A stretch of DNA of 64,000 bases. It comes from Nemophila menziesii (taxonomy: Eukaryota > Streptophyta > Magnoliopsida > Boraginales > Hydrophyllaceae). Position numbers and translations under genes: made by a program. Shown here piece after piece: positions 35,542-46,666 of this stretch. The notes under the pieces are model-generated. The model searched no databases and had not been told where the DNA came from. It saw nothing but the letters and a program-made list of their open reading frames with translations. Position 1 is the first letter of the stretch, and every line of letters begins with the position of its first letter. The stretch covers positions 35,952,731-36,016,730 of the forward strand of contig JARWIR010000010.1 of the NCBI GenBank assembly GCA_029959085.1. The letters run 5' to 3'.

Positions 35542-35825
35542 CTGTATGAACCAACACTTGATAAACCAATCTTCATCAGCTTCTTTTTTATCTGTTTCCA
35601 GAAGTTGCAAAAAGCTTCATTGTTCTCTATTTAAATGAGTAACAAAACTTTCAGATATAAAAAAATATATATATATCAACTTGCAACTAGTTTATGAGAA
35701 ATTAGTAAAAATTCAGACGTTGCATAATAAAAGGAAACCGTTTTTGTACATTTTAAAGAGGATAAAAGGAATAAATTATTAGTTAAGTGGACATATAAAT
35801 TTACAAAATATTAAGGGTATTTATG
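35542..35825 (-). other. Probable 5' leader exon of CNGC15
   Basis: Between the TATA-like box and a good donor (CATACAG/GTGCTG at about 35541/35542) there is no coding start. A 5' leader intron ending near 34880 (acceptor-like TTACATTCAG) would place the leader directly before the ATG at 34840. This is inferred from splice-like signals only; the exon ends are uncertain. Confidence 0.35.
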
Positions 35826-35853
35826 TATAGCCTATAGGAGCATGTAGAGTTGT

Positions 35854-35863
35854 CTATTTATAG
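35854..35863 (-). promoter_or_regulatory. TATA-like box of CNGC15
   Basis: The minus strand reads CTATAAATAG, a strong plant TATA match, about 1 kb upstream of the ATG and just upstream of the candidate leader exon. Transcription would start near 35825. Confidence 0.45.
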
Positions 35864-35869
35864 AAGGCA

Positions 35870-36497
35870 AAGAGACAAAGTGGTAGAACTATGAAGTATA
35901 CATACATTACAGATACAGACTAATGGGGTTGGAACATTTATTGTTTACCAGAAAAATTGTTAAATAAATACTAGTATACTATTGTTTAGTGATAGATCCG
36001 AGGAGAAATTGAGTTGAGTTGACTCGTTTCTTGGAGTATCTTAACACATGATGATACGCTTTCGTTTACTTTTACTTCTTCATAGTCTAGATCTCACCCC
36101 AACGTACGGGTCAAATGAAGACTTCTTTCTCACTTCTCCATACTTGATATCGAGGTTGTTTATAACTTATATATGGTTCTTGCATAACCGATCTTTTTTA
36201 CCACCATTATTATATATTTTGTTTTGGGCTGGGTTTTTAGATTCGATGTCTTCATCTTATCCACTTTTGTGCGAAAATCATATTAAATGCAAGGTTGAAT
36301 TTGGACCATTTTTCGAGTAATCCAACGCTTTTAACACCGTAAATAACGCATGACAAATCGACCATATTACTACTAAAAAAAATTAAGGATCTGTTTGGAT
36401 TAATGGTTTTAGAAAAAAAAGAAATAGAAAAAAGTAAATTTTTATTTTATATATTGTTTGTATTAGAAGATTTTTTAAAGAAAAGTAATAAAAATAA
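35870..36497. other. Intergenic DNA upstream of CNGC15, no gene seen
   Basis: A 90-codon open frame on the plus strand (36048-36320) is hydrophobic and Ser/Leu-rich without a recognisable domain. No repeat boundaries were found. It probably includes the distal promoter. Confidence 0.4.
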
Positions 36498-36506
36498 TTA
36501 TAAAAA

Positions 36507-37463
36507 GAACCAATTAAAAATTAATGCCTATTAAAAAATTTATTTAAAAAAAGGTGCCTATAATAAGATTTTTTATAGAAAACAGCCCCATCCCAAACTA
36601 CCCTTATAATTAACAATTAAAAAAAAGAAATTAGAAAAAAAACAAAACAAAAACAAATAAACACGCGCGCGTCCGTGAAATTTTTTTTAAATCGTCATAA
36701 CTAATTCTAAAAAAATCAAAAAAATAAAAAATTTATATATTTGGATAAAACAAATTAATATTTACGTCTATGATTTTTTTCAGAATTTTTTGAATTTTTT
36801 GATTTTTTTTGAATTTTTTAATTCGCAGAACATGGAATTCCATGTTTTAACATGGAATTCCATGTTTTGATATAAGGAATTTGTTTTCCGCAGACACGAA
36901 ATTCACTGTTTAAAACATGGAATTCCATGTTTTGCGAATTAAAAAATTTTAAAAAATCAAAAAAACCAAAAAATTCAGAAAATTCCGAAAAAAATCATAG
37001 ACGTAATATTAATTTGATTTATCCAAATATGATTTTTTTCGGTTTTTCTGATTTTTTTTGAATTAGTTATGGCGATTTTAAAAAAATTTCACGGACGCGC
37101 GCGTGTGTGATGAAATTAGTAGTAGGTGGTGGTGGTGGTGGTGGTTGTGGTGTTGGAGGTGGTGGTGGTTGTGGTGGATGTAGTGGTGGTGGTGGTGGTT
37201 GTGATGGTGGAGGTGGTGGTGGTGGTGGTGGTGGTAGTGGTGGTGGTGGAAATACCCTATTATTTGTTTAAGATTTAAAAATAAATATTGTATTAAAAAT
37301 AAAATAATATATTTAATAATAAGGATAGTATAGGTATAAAAAATATAAAGGGGATGTTTTCTATAAATAATTGTTCTATTAGGCATTTATCTCTAAATAA
37401 GAAAATTGGAGGCTTAAAAAAATTAAAGACATCATTAAGGAGGCATTTATCTCTAATTACCCC
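36507..37463. mobile_element. Mutator-like foldback element, copy 2, 9-bp target duplication TTATAAAAA
   Basis: Flanked by perfect TTATAAAAA at 36498-36506 and 37464-37472. The ends are GAACCAATTAAAAATTAATGCC and the inverse of GGGGTAATTAGAGATAAATG. The core palindrome is bounded by CGCGCGTCCGTGAAATTTT (about 36665) and its inverse (about 37082-37103). It contains AACATGGAATTCCATGTT palindromes at about 36830-36866 and 36912-36930, and is followed by a GGT-rich tract at 37124-37250. Same orientation as copy 1, opposite to copy 3. No protein is encoded; a His-rich frame is a by-product of the GGT tract. Confidence 0.93.
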
Positions 37464-37472
37464 TTATAAAAA

Positions 37473-38412
37473 TCATCTATAAATCTTATTTTATAATCGT
37501 TTCAAATCAAATTTAAATAGAAAAAAATATTTTAATAAATAATATAAAAACGAAAATAACATTAATCTTTATATATCTCTGCTATAAAATAGATTTTCAT
37601 ATTTTATATGAATGTAATCTATGGTGTGAAAAACTTGCAAAGTTGATAATTTATTTTAAAATTTGAAATTTAATACCAATTAAATTTATATTGTTCTAAA
37701 AACCTGCAAAATTGATCAATTTTTTTTAAAAATTCTTAACTTTAATACCAATTAAAAATATATAAAACATAAAGATAAAATACTTTCAACTTGTTTCATT
37801 ACTTTAAAAAATATTTTAAATGCTATGCCACCTTCGTATCTCGCCAACTAAAATATTTTGTATATTAGGGTCCCCTACTATTTAGTGCTTGTCTAACATA
37901 TAAAGTTGTAAGATATTTTATAACGATCCTACATTGACATAATTAGTTAAATATAAATTTATAAATTATAGATGTTTGTTGATGTACTTTTAAAAATTGA
38001 ATTATCTAAAAAATGAATTGTTATTATCAAGTGGTTGACAGTAAATTCGTAGAAACTCCAATTGACAAGAATCCAATGAATTGTTTATAACTCTTTCCGT
38101 AGTGTATAGATTTTTATTCGAAAAAATAAATTCAAGATACGAGAAATTACAAATCGTATCTGAATTTTGTTCAAATGGATGTGTGAATACCTATCACCAG
38201 TTAAAGTCACTAATATTTTTTGTTTAGTTAAAGGTGTAAAAAAATTTAAAAATTATATCTCATGAACTCTTATGTCAAGAAGCGTAAAACTTTATAATTT
38301 ATTTTTCTTTTTCTATACTTTTTTCAAGCCAAATAAAAAATACACATAATCCTTTGTGAATTTTTACTAGCATAAAAATTCCTAATCCAAACAAGATTTT
38401 TCTCTCAATTTA
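37473..38412. other. AT-rich intergenic DNA, nothing recognised
   Basis: Very AT-rich with no domain-bearing frames, clear repeat ends or RNA gene signals. Confidence 0.5.
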
Positions 38413-38655
38413 TTTTCCTTTATAAGTTTTTTTTTTTTTTTTTTGCTGGGCAAGTAGCAAATTATATTATAACTCAAACATATCAACGTACATGGGCTTT
38501 TTTTAAGGCCTATTACATTTTAGACTAACTAGTGGGCTAGTCTAATTCCTACCTAATGGGTCCATTAGGCCCATTTACATTTTTAAACCAACAACATAAT
38601 AAGACAAACTAGAATCTATCGAAGTCCATCTAAGTACACAAAGTACACCGCCTTT

Positions 38656-41600
38656 TCACTTACACCACTTCGCTAAAGTCAGCTCTACTACTTTTCTCTC
38701 TCTCTCCTTCTGAAACCTTGTTAGGTTCTCTCGGAAGGCCAAAGCTATCTCGTCAAATAGCGTATCCTCCGATTTAAACTCCTTCTTGAATATCCGGTTA
38801 TTACGTTCAATCCAGATCAAGTATACGGCCACCGATAGAAGAGCCTTCAAGATGTTGTCTGAAGTACTACTTGTATTGTGTTGAGAGACAAACCACCTCA
38901 TAAGCGACTCCCAATCAGTAAGCTTCACTTTAATCCCCTGAGTTTGTAAACACTTAGACCAGATCCTGTTAGTTACCGAGCATTCCCAGTATATATGGTT
39001 ACGATCTTCGCTCTTCAGATAGCAGAACTCACATATAGGGTTAGAAATAACCCCCCATGTGATTAATCTTTGTTTTGTAGCTAATCTGTCCAGATGAACC
39101 AACCACAGTATGAATTTATATCTTGGGTAACCTTTTGAGTTCCAAATAACCCTGCTCCATTCTTTTACAGGTTGCTTAATTCGGATCCTTTCATAGGTTT
39201 CTCGAAAGGTAAAAACTCCTCTCTTTGTATATTTCCATATAATCTTGTCTTCTACTTTATAATTATGTTGTGTCTCTTCTGTAATTTCTTCCATGAATGT
39301 AAATCTTGCAGGCCATTTCCATTGTTCTTTATTAATAAACTGAGATAGCTTACTATCAGTGAAGTACCCTGAAGCTAAACTGCTTCTTTGTATATCACAA
39401 AGTCTCTTACTATTTGGAAGCCAGTAGTCCCACCAAAGAGATATGTTTCTGCCATTTCCAATGTTATAAGCAATAAAGTCCTTAGCTAAATATCTTAATT
39501 TCAATATTTTCCTCCATCCCCATGATGTATCTTGAGGGATATCCACTTGCCAGAAAGATTTACCTTTAAGAAGGACCTGTTGTACCCAATTGGACCATAG
39601 TGTATTCCTCGGGAAACAACAGTTCCATAGCAATTTAAGAGTGGAGGCTTGGTTCTGATAGTAAGGATTCTTGATCCCCAAGCCACCCTCTTCCATTGGC
39701 AAACAGATGGTGTCCCATGCTACTTTAAAACCACCTTTAGCTTCACTAGTCCCTTTCCAGAGATATGAAGTGATCTTACTTTGAATGCCTTTGATAATCT
39801 TCTTAGGTATAGTAAATATGCTATACCAATAAGAAGCTAAATTGCTCAGTACCATCTTAATCAGTTGTAGCCTCCCAGCAAAAGATAAGTTCTTTGAACT
39901 CCAATGTTCTATATTTTTCACCATTTTTGATATAATTGGTTTACAATCCTCTATATTTAATCTTCCAGATATTAGAGGCACTCCTAGATATTTCATTGGG
40001 AGTTTCCCCTCAGGTATTTGCAGTATATTCCACATATTCTCCTTAGTTTTATCTTCACACCCACCATAAAAGATATTACTCTTACTTGTGCTTATTTGCA
40101 GGCCTGATAATCTGTGAAACAAATTTAGACAATCCTTAATGAGCTTAGCTGATCTCTCAGATGGTTTAAAGAAAACCATCAGATCATCAGCAAACATAAG
40201 ATTGTTTAACTTTAAGCTCTTACATTTGGGATGCCAGTCAAACTCCTTCTTTGCCCCTATACTCTTCATCAGTTGGGTAAGTACCTCCATACAAATAACA
40301 AATAGATAGGGAGAGATTGGGTCCCCCTGTCTCAACCCTCTCTCACCCTTAAAGAAGCCTTTTGGCCTCCCATTTATCATGATACTATAAGAAGTTGAGG
40401 TTAGACACATCTTAATCCACTCAATTATTTTGGGTGGGTAACCAAATGCCTCTAGAGATTTAATTACAAAGTCCCAATCTAGTGAATCATAAGCCTTCAT
40501 AAGATCCAGTTTTAAAGCACATCTTTTTGATATTTGATTTCTACTGTACCCTCTAACTAGCTCTTGAGCTATCAGTATATTTTCTCCAATGTTTCTGCCT
40601 TGTATAAAAGCAGATTGATTATTAGAGATCAGTCCTGGTAGAGTGAGTTTTAACCTGTTAGCAATTATTTTTGATATACATTTATAGATCACATTGCAAC
40701 AGGCAATTGGTCTATAACTTTTGACTGAAGTTGGATTTTGAATCTTTGGTATAAGTGTTATGACAGCTGAGTTTACTTCCTTAAGTAACTGATTATCCTT
40801 AAGTGTGCTTTGTATTGCTTTACACACATCTGTCCCAGTTATACTCCATGTCTTTTTATAGAAAGCTGATGTATACCCATCAGGTCCTGGGCTTTTAGAA
40901 CTATCTATTGAAAACATAGCACTCTTGATTTCTTTCTCTGAAACAGGCTGAATCAACTCAGAGTGTAAGTCATCTTCAATTTTCTTCTTACATATTTTCT
41001 TTAAGATTTCTACTTCATATGTTTCCTGATTACTTCTTCTTGTGCCTAGCAGGTTTTTATAATAAGTAAGGAATTCATTTTCAATTTCTTCCTCCTTTGT
41101 GGTAATATTCCCATCTTCTTTTGTGATATTAACTATAGTATTTTGAGCTTTTCTACCATTAATCCATTTCATAAAATATGAAGTATTTAATTCACCATCT
41201 GAGATCCAGATGGCCCTTGATTTTTGTCTCGCAATAGATTCTTCTTTAACTTTCTCACTATGTATTTCCTCCAATAACTTGTTTTCTTCTTGTAAAATAT
41301 TACTAGCTTTATTACCCTTTAATCTTTGTTCTTGTAACACCCCCAATCTGTCTTGCATATGAAGTATATTATTGGCAGTATTTCTGAAGTACTTATTATT
41401 AAATTTCTTAAGTTCCTGTTTCAGGAGCTTAAGTTTTCGTGTGAGGATATACATTGGGGTTCCTTTGAATTCTACCTTCCATATTTTATCCACTAGAGGC
41501 AAGAATTCTTTGTGCTCCATCCAAATATTATAAAATTTGAAAGGTACTGGTCCTTTGCTCTTTTCATTAATCACTTGTAAATGTTGACTACAATGATCAG

Positions 41601-42270
41601 ATACTCCCGGGGGTTTTAGTACCAAAGAAGTGAATGGGAAATTATTTATCCAAGTATTATTGACTAAAGTTCTGTCAATTCTACTAGCCCTCATTTCATC
41701 TTCTGAAGCTTTATTGGTCCAAGTATATTGTGGACCATTATATTTCAAATCAGTCAGTTCTAGCTCCTCTATACATTCAATCATATCTTCTGAGCTTTTA
41801 AGTAATGATGAACAATTGAGCCTTTCTTCAATCTTTGTAATTTCATTAAAATCCCCTTGAATAGCCCAAGGTTCATTTAATATGATACTATTCCAGCCCC
41901 TAAGTGTGCCCCACAAATGGTGTCTGAGCTTATCATCATTTAAGGCATATATTGGGGTAAAGAAAAATTCAATATTAGATTGTATATGCTTGACCTTGCT
42001 TAGAATAGCTTGATCAGTCATATCTAGTATTGTAACATTTACTTTAGTGGGGTCCCAACACATCCATATTCTCCCTTTAATATCATGAGCATAATTTGTT
42101 GCTACTTGCCATTTATTAAATATAGAATTAATAACATCTTTAGACTTATGTTGTTTGATCTTGGTTTCCAGAAAGCTGAACAACCAAACATCCTTATTAA
42201 CTACTTGCTTCAAACAATCAATTTGTTTAAGCTTTTTATTCATCCCTCTAACATTCCAAGTAACAATCAT
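38656..42270 (-). CDS. LINE ORF2: endonuclease, reverse transcriptase, zinc-binding region (1204 aa)
   Basis: The start is fixed by the overlap with ORF1. Residues 1-230 form an apurinic-type endonuclease: MIVTWNVRGMN, FLETKI (E35), FTPIYA, QGDFNEI at about 138-144, SRIDR and the catalytic SDHC at about 224. Reverse transcriptase follows: SKSPGPDG at about 459, SYRPIACCNVIYK, LKLDLMKAYDSLDWDF (catalytic D), GLRQGDPISPYLF at about 645 and FADDLMVFF at about 693-701 (catalytic DD). The C-terminal zf-RVT region is at about 1020-1120 (FILWLVHLDRL, CEFC and HIYWECSVTNRIW). It ends at LTLAKWCK without the extra RNase H domain found in some plant L1 lineages. It nicks target DNA and copies LINE RNA in place. 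Confidence 0.97.
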   Translation of the reverse strand: MIVTWNVRGMNKKLKQIDCLKQVVNKDVWLFSFLETKIKQHKSKDVINSIFNKWQVATNYAHDIKGRIWMCWDPTKVNVTILDMTDQAILSKVKHIQSNIEFFFTPIYALNDDKLRHHLWGTLRGWNSIILNEPWAIQGDFNEITKIEERLNCSSLLKSSEDMIECIEELELTDLKYNGPQYTWTNKASEDEMRASRIDRTLVNNTWINNFPFTSLVLKPPGVSDHCSQHLQVINEKSKGPVPFKFYNIWMEHKEFLPLVDKIWKVEFKGTPMYILTRKLKLLKQELKKFNNKYFRNTANNILHMQDRLGVLQEQRLKGNKASNILQEENKLLEEIHSEKVKEESIARQKSRAIWISDGELNTSYFMKWINGRKAQNTIVNITKEDGNITTKEEEIENEFLTYYKNLLGTRRSNQETYEVEILKKICKKKIEDDLHSELIQPVSEKEIKSAMFSIDSSKSPGPDGYTSAFYKKTWSITGTDVCKAIQSTLKDNQLLKEVNSAVITLIPKIQNPTSVKSYRPIACCNVIYKCISKIIANRLKLTLPGLISNNQSAFIQGRNIGENILIAQELVRGYSRNQISKRCALKLDLMKAYDSLDWDFVIKSLEAFGYPPKIIEWIKMCLTSTSYSIMINGRPKGFFKGERGLRQGDPISPYLFVICMEVLTQLMKSIGAKKEFDWHPKCKSLKLNNLMFADDLMVFFKPSERSAKLIKDCLNLFHRLSGLQISTSKSNIFYGGCEDKTKENMWNILQIPEGKLPMKYLGVPLISGRLNIEDCKPIISKMVKNIEHWSSKNLSFAGRLQLIKMVLSNLASYWYSIFTIPKKIIKGIQSKITSYLWKGTSEAKGGFKVAWDTICLPMEEGGLGIKNPYYQNQASTLKLLWNCCFPRNTLWSNWVQQVLLKGKSFWQVDIPQDTSWGWRKILKLRYLAKDFIAYNIGNGRNISLWWDYWLPNSKRLCDIQRSSLASGYFTDSKLSQFINKEQWKWPARFTFMEEITEETQHNYKVEDKIIWKYTKRGVFTFRETYERIRIKQPVKEWSRVIWNSKGYPRYKFILWLVHLDRLATKQRLITWGVISNPICEFCYLKSEDRNHIYWECSVTNRIWSKCLQTQGIKVKLTDWESLMRWFVSQHNTSSTSDNILKALLSVAVYLIWIERNNRIFKKEFKSEDTLFDEIALAFRENLTRFQKERERKVVELTLAKWCK

Positions 42271-43586
42271 TGATTTGATGGAGGGTCTGGAGGTTTTTTA
42301 GCCACCCCCTCTGTTTCATCATTGATTAACATATCCACTGCATCACTAATGTTATCCTGATGAAGTATCCCAAAACTGTTGTTGGTACTTGTAGAAGCAA
42401 TATTATTCTGTTGATTTGGTGAGTTTGTTCTCCTTGCTACTACAGTAGTCCATTTTGGTTCACTTTGAACTGGATCTATATCTTTTGCTGGTTCAATTAC
42501 TTTCTTAGGAACCCATACTTCTTTGGTATTCCTACAAGTAGTCTCTGAATGTCCTAACATTTTACATTTTTTACACAGGACTGGTTTCCATGTGTATTCC
42601 ACCAACACAGTGTCAATCTTATCTTGTCCCATATCCAAATCAAAGTCTTCTATAAGCTCTTGATTCAAATCCATTTCAACACAAACTCTCGCATAGCTTA
42701 ATCTTGTTTGTGAGGCTGTGATTTCATCCATCTGAATTGGTTTACCAAGGGCACTAGCCACTACACTTAGTCCCTCTTTATTCCAAAGTTCACCTGGAAC
42801 TTTCCTCAGTTTTACCCAAACAGGTACCTTGTCTAATTTGAATTTTTCAAAATGTGTATTGGGAACCCATTTTCTGAGGAGTAATGGCCTATTATTGACA
42901 TGCCATAGCTCTCCTAAGACTTTTGAGCATGCCTCCTCTGTTTCAAATTTAAAGGTATACAAACCTTGCTCAGATGTACTTATTATGATCTTACCAAACT
43001 CCTTCCACTGTGTGTTAACCATGTTTTTCACCATGTGGAAAGGCTGAGGTCTCTCGAGAAATTGTCCCACTAAACAATTTATCCACTGTTTACAACCATT
43101 TTCTATGATTTTTGGTGAAGGAACAACCCTAATTCTGCCATTTACTTTAGTTGGTGTGACAAAATCAAGCTTATGTTGCTCTTTAATAGACCCATCAAAC
43201 ATTGAACTCCAGGATTTAGATGGTGAAGCTGTTATGGCCATTGCCCTAGGTTCTGGAGTTCTAATTGTTTCTAAAACTTGAGGGGGAGGATGATGACATT
43301 GTTCTGACTCCTCAATAGACACAGATTCTATGGTTTTACCCATAGATGAAGGAAGAGACGGGAAATCCCCTTTATTAGGCACTTTTTGCCCAATTTGACT
43401 GGTTGGAGTTGCAGATCTGGGTAGTTGTACAGATCTGACCCCACTACTAGATGGTATGCTCTTCATCCCACTATTTTTATTATTAATAGTAGTAGGACTT
43501 TGGAAAATACCAGATCTCGAGCTAACACTTTGCTTTTGCTCTTTCAGATCTACTTGTTGTGCCCTAGTAACTCTTCCTCGAGCCAT
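42267..43586 (-). CDS. LINE ORF1: RNA-binding protein with DUF4283-like domain and zinc knuckle (439 aa)
   Basis: Starts MARGRVTRAQQ. A Ser/Thr/Pro-rich N-terminal third (1-150) is followed by a DUF4283-like domain at about 160-315 (WINCLVGQFLERPQPFHMV, GLYTFKFETEEACSKVL, KVPVWVKLRKVP and YARVCVEMD) and a CCHC knuckle at 338-351 (CKKCKMLGHSETTC). DUF4283 plus knuckle is the usual ORF1 layout of plant L1 elements; the protein binds the element RNA. Its TGA stop overlaps the ORF2 ATG as ATGA, so ORF2 is probably made by termination and re-initiation. Confidence 0.93.
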   Translation of the reverse strand: MARGRVTRAQQVDLKEQKQSVSSRSGIFQSPTTINNKNSGMKSIPSSSGVRSVQLPRSATPTSQIGQKVPNKGDFPSLPSSMGKTIESVSIEESEQCHHPPPQVLETIRTPEPRAMAITASPSKSWSSMFDGSIKEQHKLDFVTPTKVNGRIRVVPSPKIIENGCKQWINCLVGQFLERPQPFHMVKNMVNTQWKEFGKIIISTSEQGLYTFKFETEEACSKVLGELWHVNNRPLLLRKWVPNTHFEKFKLDKVPVWVKLRKVPGELWNKEGLSVVASALGKPIQMDEITASQTRLSYARVCVEMDLNQELIEDFDLDMGQDKIDTVLVEYTWKPVLCKKCKMLGHSETTCRNTKEVWVPKKVIEPAKDIDPVQSEPKWTTVVARRTNSPNQQNNIASTSTNNSFGILHQDNISDAVDMLINDETEGVAKKPPDPPSNQ

Positions 43587-43990
43587 GATCTAAGCTATTC
43601 AGAAGGATATAGCTTAGAGATTGGGGAAAGAAGAAGAGAAAAGAAGAAGCGAATGAAGAAGACCAAGAAGAAAAACAGAGTATATGAGAAGAACTAAGCT
43701 AAATCTAGGATTTTTTTGTATGTTTTGGTTTATTTGACTGAAAATTAAACGTTTATGACTATTGGGTACACGTTAGCAAAGCTAACGTGCACCTAGATTG
43801 TAACTGACTCTAGAGAGAACTTTCGCATGAGAGAGAACTTTTTTTCGACTTGACTTTTCCTTTATAAGTTTTCTTTTCCTTTCCTTTATTATATTTTTCC
43901 CTTCTGAATACAAACAAACCTTAAGGAAATAACAGAAAGGAATTCTTTTTCTTTTCCGCCATATTTTAAGATTTTCCATTTCTATGTGAA

Positions 43991-44790
43991 TTATTTTTTT
44001 TGTTACAGTCGAGATCCAATGGATCGTGGGATACTATACTAGTACATCAGTAAACAAATCCAGACTATAAGTAATACGAGAAGTCTTCCATCCTATCCTA
44101 TCAAGTGTTAGTATGCTCCAAACTCCATCCGGAGGGTCGGTGTGGGAACAAAATCCATCTACTTGCGACATACCTGCGTGAGCTAACCAATCCGTACGCG
44201 TATTAGCTTCCCGAAGTATACCATGTCGTGTAAAGCCTTTATTTCTATCCAGGAGTGTCCGAATGTGATAAATCCATATCGCTGCCAGTCCTCTATCTGC
44301 TTCCACCATTTGAATTGCCTCAATCGCCTCCCAGGAATCCACCTCCATATCAACTTCTTGCATCCCTAGGTGTTCTGCCATCTTTAGTCCTTCGCATAAC
44401 ACTACTAATTCAATCATTACTGGTATGGCCTGATTAATTTTTATTGTAAAACCAATCCAATTTCCACTTCTGTCTCTAAGAACTCCGCCCCATCCTCCTA
44501 TTTGTTTCCATCTATTTAAAATGCCATATGTGTTGAGTTTTGCTCCCATAATTGGTGTACACCACCCAACCAGCTGAATCATGCTCTTTCTGGACGTGCT
44601 CGTACCCGGAACAAGACCCCAAACCCTGCTATATGATATCACCAGATGTTTTGCTTTCTTCAAGATGACCATGCTCCTTGAGAATTCGCCCCCATTGAAC
44701 ACGACATTGTTTCTCTCCTTCCAAATGACTTTATTAGAGCCCCGAAAAAACGCACCAATAAACCCCACGAAAATGTTGTTATTAGCTATA
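43991..44790 (-). pseudogene. 5'-truncated LINE fragment with RNase H-like domain
   Basis: The open frame 44034-44768 (244 codons) encodes the tail of a LINE ORF2: VIWKERNNVVFNG, then a plant LINE-type RNase H domain with GGWGGVLRDRSGNWIGF, IELVVLCEGLKMAEHLGM, DMEVDSWEA and REANTRTDWLAHAGM. The first catalytic Asp, usual in the LNTDG-type motif, is Tyr here (LNTYG), so it is probably inactive. The plus-strand T-rich run at about 43991-44001 could be the remains of a poly(A) tail. The nearby intact LINE lacks this domain, so this is a different, older lineage. Confidence 0.8.
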
Positions 44791-44799
44791 TTTTAGACC

Positions 44800-45400
44800 A
44801 CCAACTATCATCCAACCTGGTCTAATGGGTGACGTTGGTCCCCATAATATTATCAGCAGTTGATCCTAACTATGCGAATTGTTTAGCTAAGCAAATTAGG
44901 CAACAGTATTGCAACAAGAACATACTCATTATTTAAAAAAATTGACAGACTTTTAATGTATTGGATTAGGCTAGAATCCTTTATGTATGGATATTGTGTT
45001 GTATGGGTGTCTTTTAATTTGGAATAAGTTTTCCTTGGTTCAATAATTATATCATTATCCTTCATTATATTAAGAAGCTAGATTTTATTAGATTATTTAA
45101 ATAATTATTACAATCAATTTTATGAGTTTAAAATATAAAAAAGATGTTATAACATGATTGGCTAGTAATAATATTAGACTATTTAATTTTTTTTTCAACT
45201 TAATTTGTAATAGTTGGGTTATTTTATAAAAAAATTGAATCAAAAATAAATTGGACCATATATATAGTAAATGTATGGTTGATTTACTCATGAAGTTCAT
45301 AACCCATCAATTTCGGTAAAAAAGATAAAATTCTAACAAAGTTTCAAAATACTTTTTTTTCAAGCATATCATTCCTTATAACAAATATTTACTTTCTTCA
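44800..45400. other. AT-rich intergenic DNA, nothing recognised
   Basis: No supported gene or repeat boundary. Confidence 0.45.
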
Positions 45401-45404
45401 TCAC

Positions 45405-45600
45405 TTAAAGGGGAGGTACATGGTCCGATTTTCCTACCTGACGGGTGTAAAGTAAGAGAACAAGGCTCGAACCCCTCCCTGAATATGGGTAACTTTATTC
45501 TGATTTAACTGAGAATATACATAGGATGCGTGTATATCCCTTTGAGATTAGTCGTGGTGCGCGCAAGCTGGCTAGGCTCACCTACGTACCCAAAAAACTA
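45405..45600 (+). mobile_element. Au-like SINE
   Basis: A tRNA-derived head contains a B box-like 'ggctcgaacccc' (about 45461-45473). The tail 'gagattagtcgtggtgcgcg' followed by 'caagctggct' is a strongly conserved 3' block of Au-type plant SINEs. The A box is weak, and target duplications were not settled. Its end lies near 45600. Confidence 0.7.
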
Positions 45601-45779
45601 TATAATTAAAGTATACCCATATTACATAATTCAAAAACCAAAATATTTTATAAGTACGATATTTCATATTCTAAACTAACTATTCCATAATTTTTCTTAT
45701 TTTATAACATGGAATCAAATCACTTTCTTAAATCGTCAGACCTGCATATGCATAAAAACAAAAAAAATAGAAATCAGGG

Positions 45780-45965
45780 GTTAAACATATGAATAAAACA
45801 TAGTGGGTCGACAATACAAAAATAGTTGGGCGACACTGTGAAACCGTGGGTTGACACCACAAAATCGTAGGTTGATAGTGCAAAAAAAGTGCAACATAAA
45901 AGTAGTCAGTTGACAATACAAAAATAATGGGATGATTCTACAAAATAGTGGGTTGAAAGTACTAT
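45780..45965. repeat. Degenerate tandem repeat (GTGGGTTGACA-type), about 8 units
   Basis: Units of 21-28 bases with the core GTGGGTTGACA or variants and an A-rich spacer (aatacaaaaa). Inverse orientation relative to the similar cluster at 3535-3735. Confidence 0.6.
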
Positions 45966-46666
45966 ACAAATTTTCACATAAACATATTTTCACATTAACC
46001 CTAACATAAAACTTTCAAGATAAAATAAATAAATTGTGCAACCGAAAACGTTGAAATATTTCAGAAAAAAAAGTAAAACTTTGAAAAACAATAAAACATA
46101 AAAACTAATTTTTAGAATTCAATTGTAAAAATTATTCTTTTTACTTGATTTGGGTTCTTCGATTGTTGATGGCGTAACCAAGACGGGTTGATGATGGTGG
46201 AGAAGGGTGAAATGTTCCAGTAAAAAAAGTATTTTATTCAACCATGAAAACTACTTTCTTGTTATTCTTTTTAAAACGTGATTTTTTTAGATATATTTGA
46301 GGATCATTCAAATTTTTTGATCACTTATAAAATAATTAAAAAGATTTAAATAGTTTTTAGGGGCAACGCCCAATTAATTACGCGGAGAAGGTAAGTATTC
46401 CCTATTAATTACAACTTCAACTTAATTCCCAATTAAGCACAAAATATTACCCAATTACCAAAATATCCTTCTACCTATTATTAATTACTTTAATTATATA
46501 TTTTATTAATTATAGTTTATTATTTATTTATTTTTTTCAGATTTTTTTTAAATATTTTTTTTTCGAAATATTTTTTTTTCAAAAAATATTTTTTTTTCGA
46601 AAAATATATTTTTTTTTCCAATTTTTTTTTTTCAAAAAATATTTTTTTTTTCGTAAATTTTTTTTT

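Larger units (their letters stand above)
38431..43854 (-). mobile_element. Full-length L1-type LINE with 18-bp target duplication
   Basis: Flanked by perfect TTTTCCTTTATAAGTTTT at 38413-38430 and 43855-43872. The plus-strand T run at 38427-38444 is the poly(A) tail. In sense order: a 5' leader of about 270 bases with GA- and CTCTCT-rich stretches, ORF1, ORF2 and a ~210-base 3' UTR. Both frames are open, and the duplication is identical over 18 bases, so this is a young and possibly active copy. The plus-strand T run and the target 'aagtttt' fit target-primed reverse transcription by annealing of the tail to nicked T-rich DNA. Confidence 0.95.

Noticed and set aside
36048..36320. 90-codon hydrophobic open frame upstream of CNGC15
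   Set aside because: No domain and no splice or promoter context; more likely chance in AT-rich DNA.
37078..37386. His-rich open frame that could look like a metal-binding protein
   Set aside because: It is the GGT/CCA tract of a MULE read in one frame; no conserved protein sequence outside the repeat.
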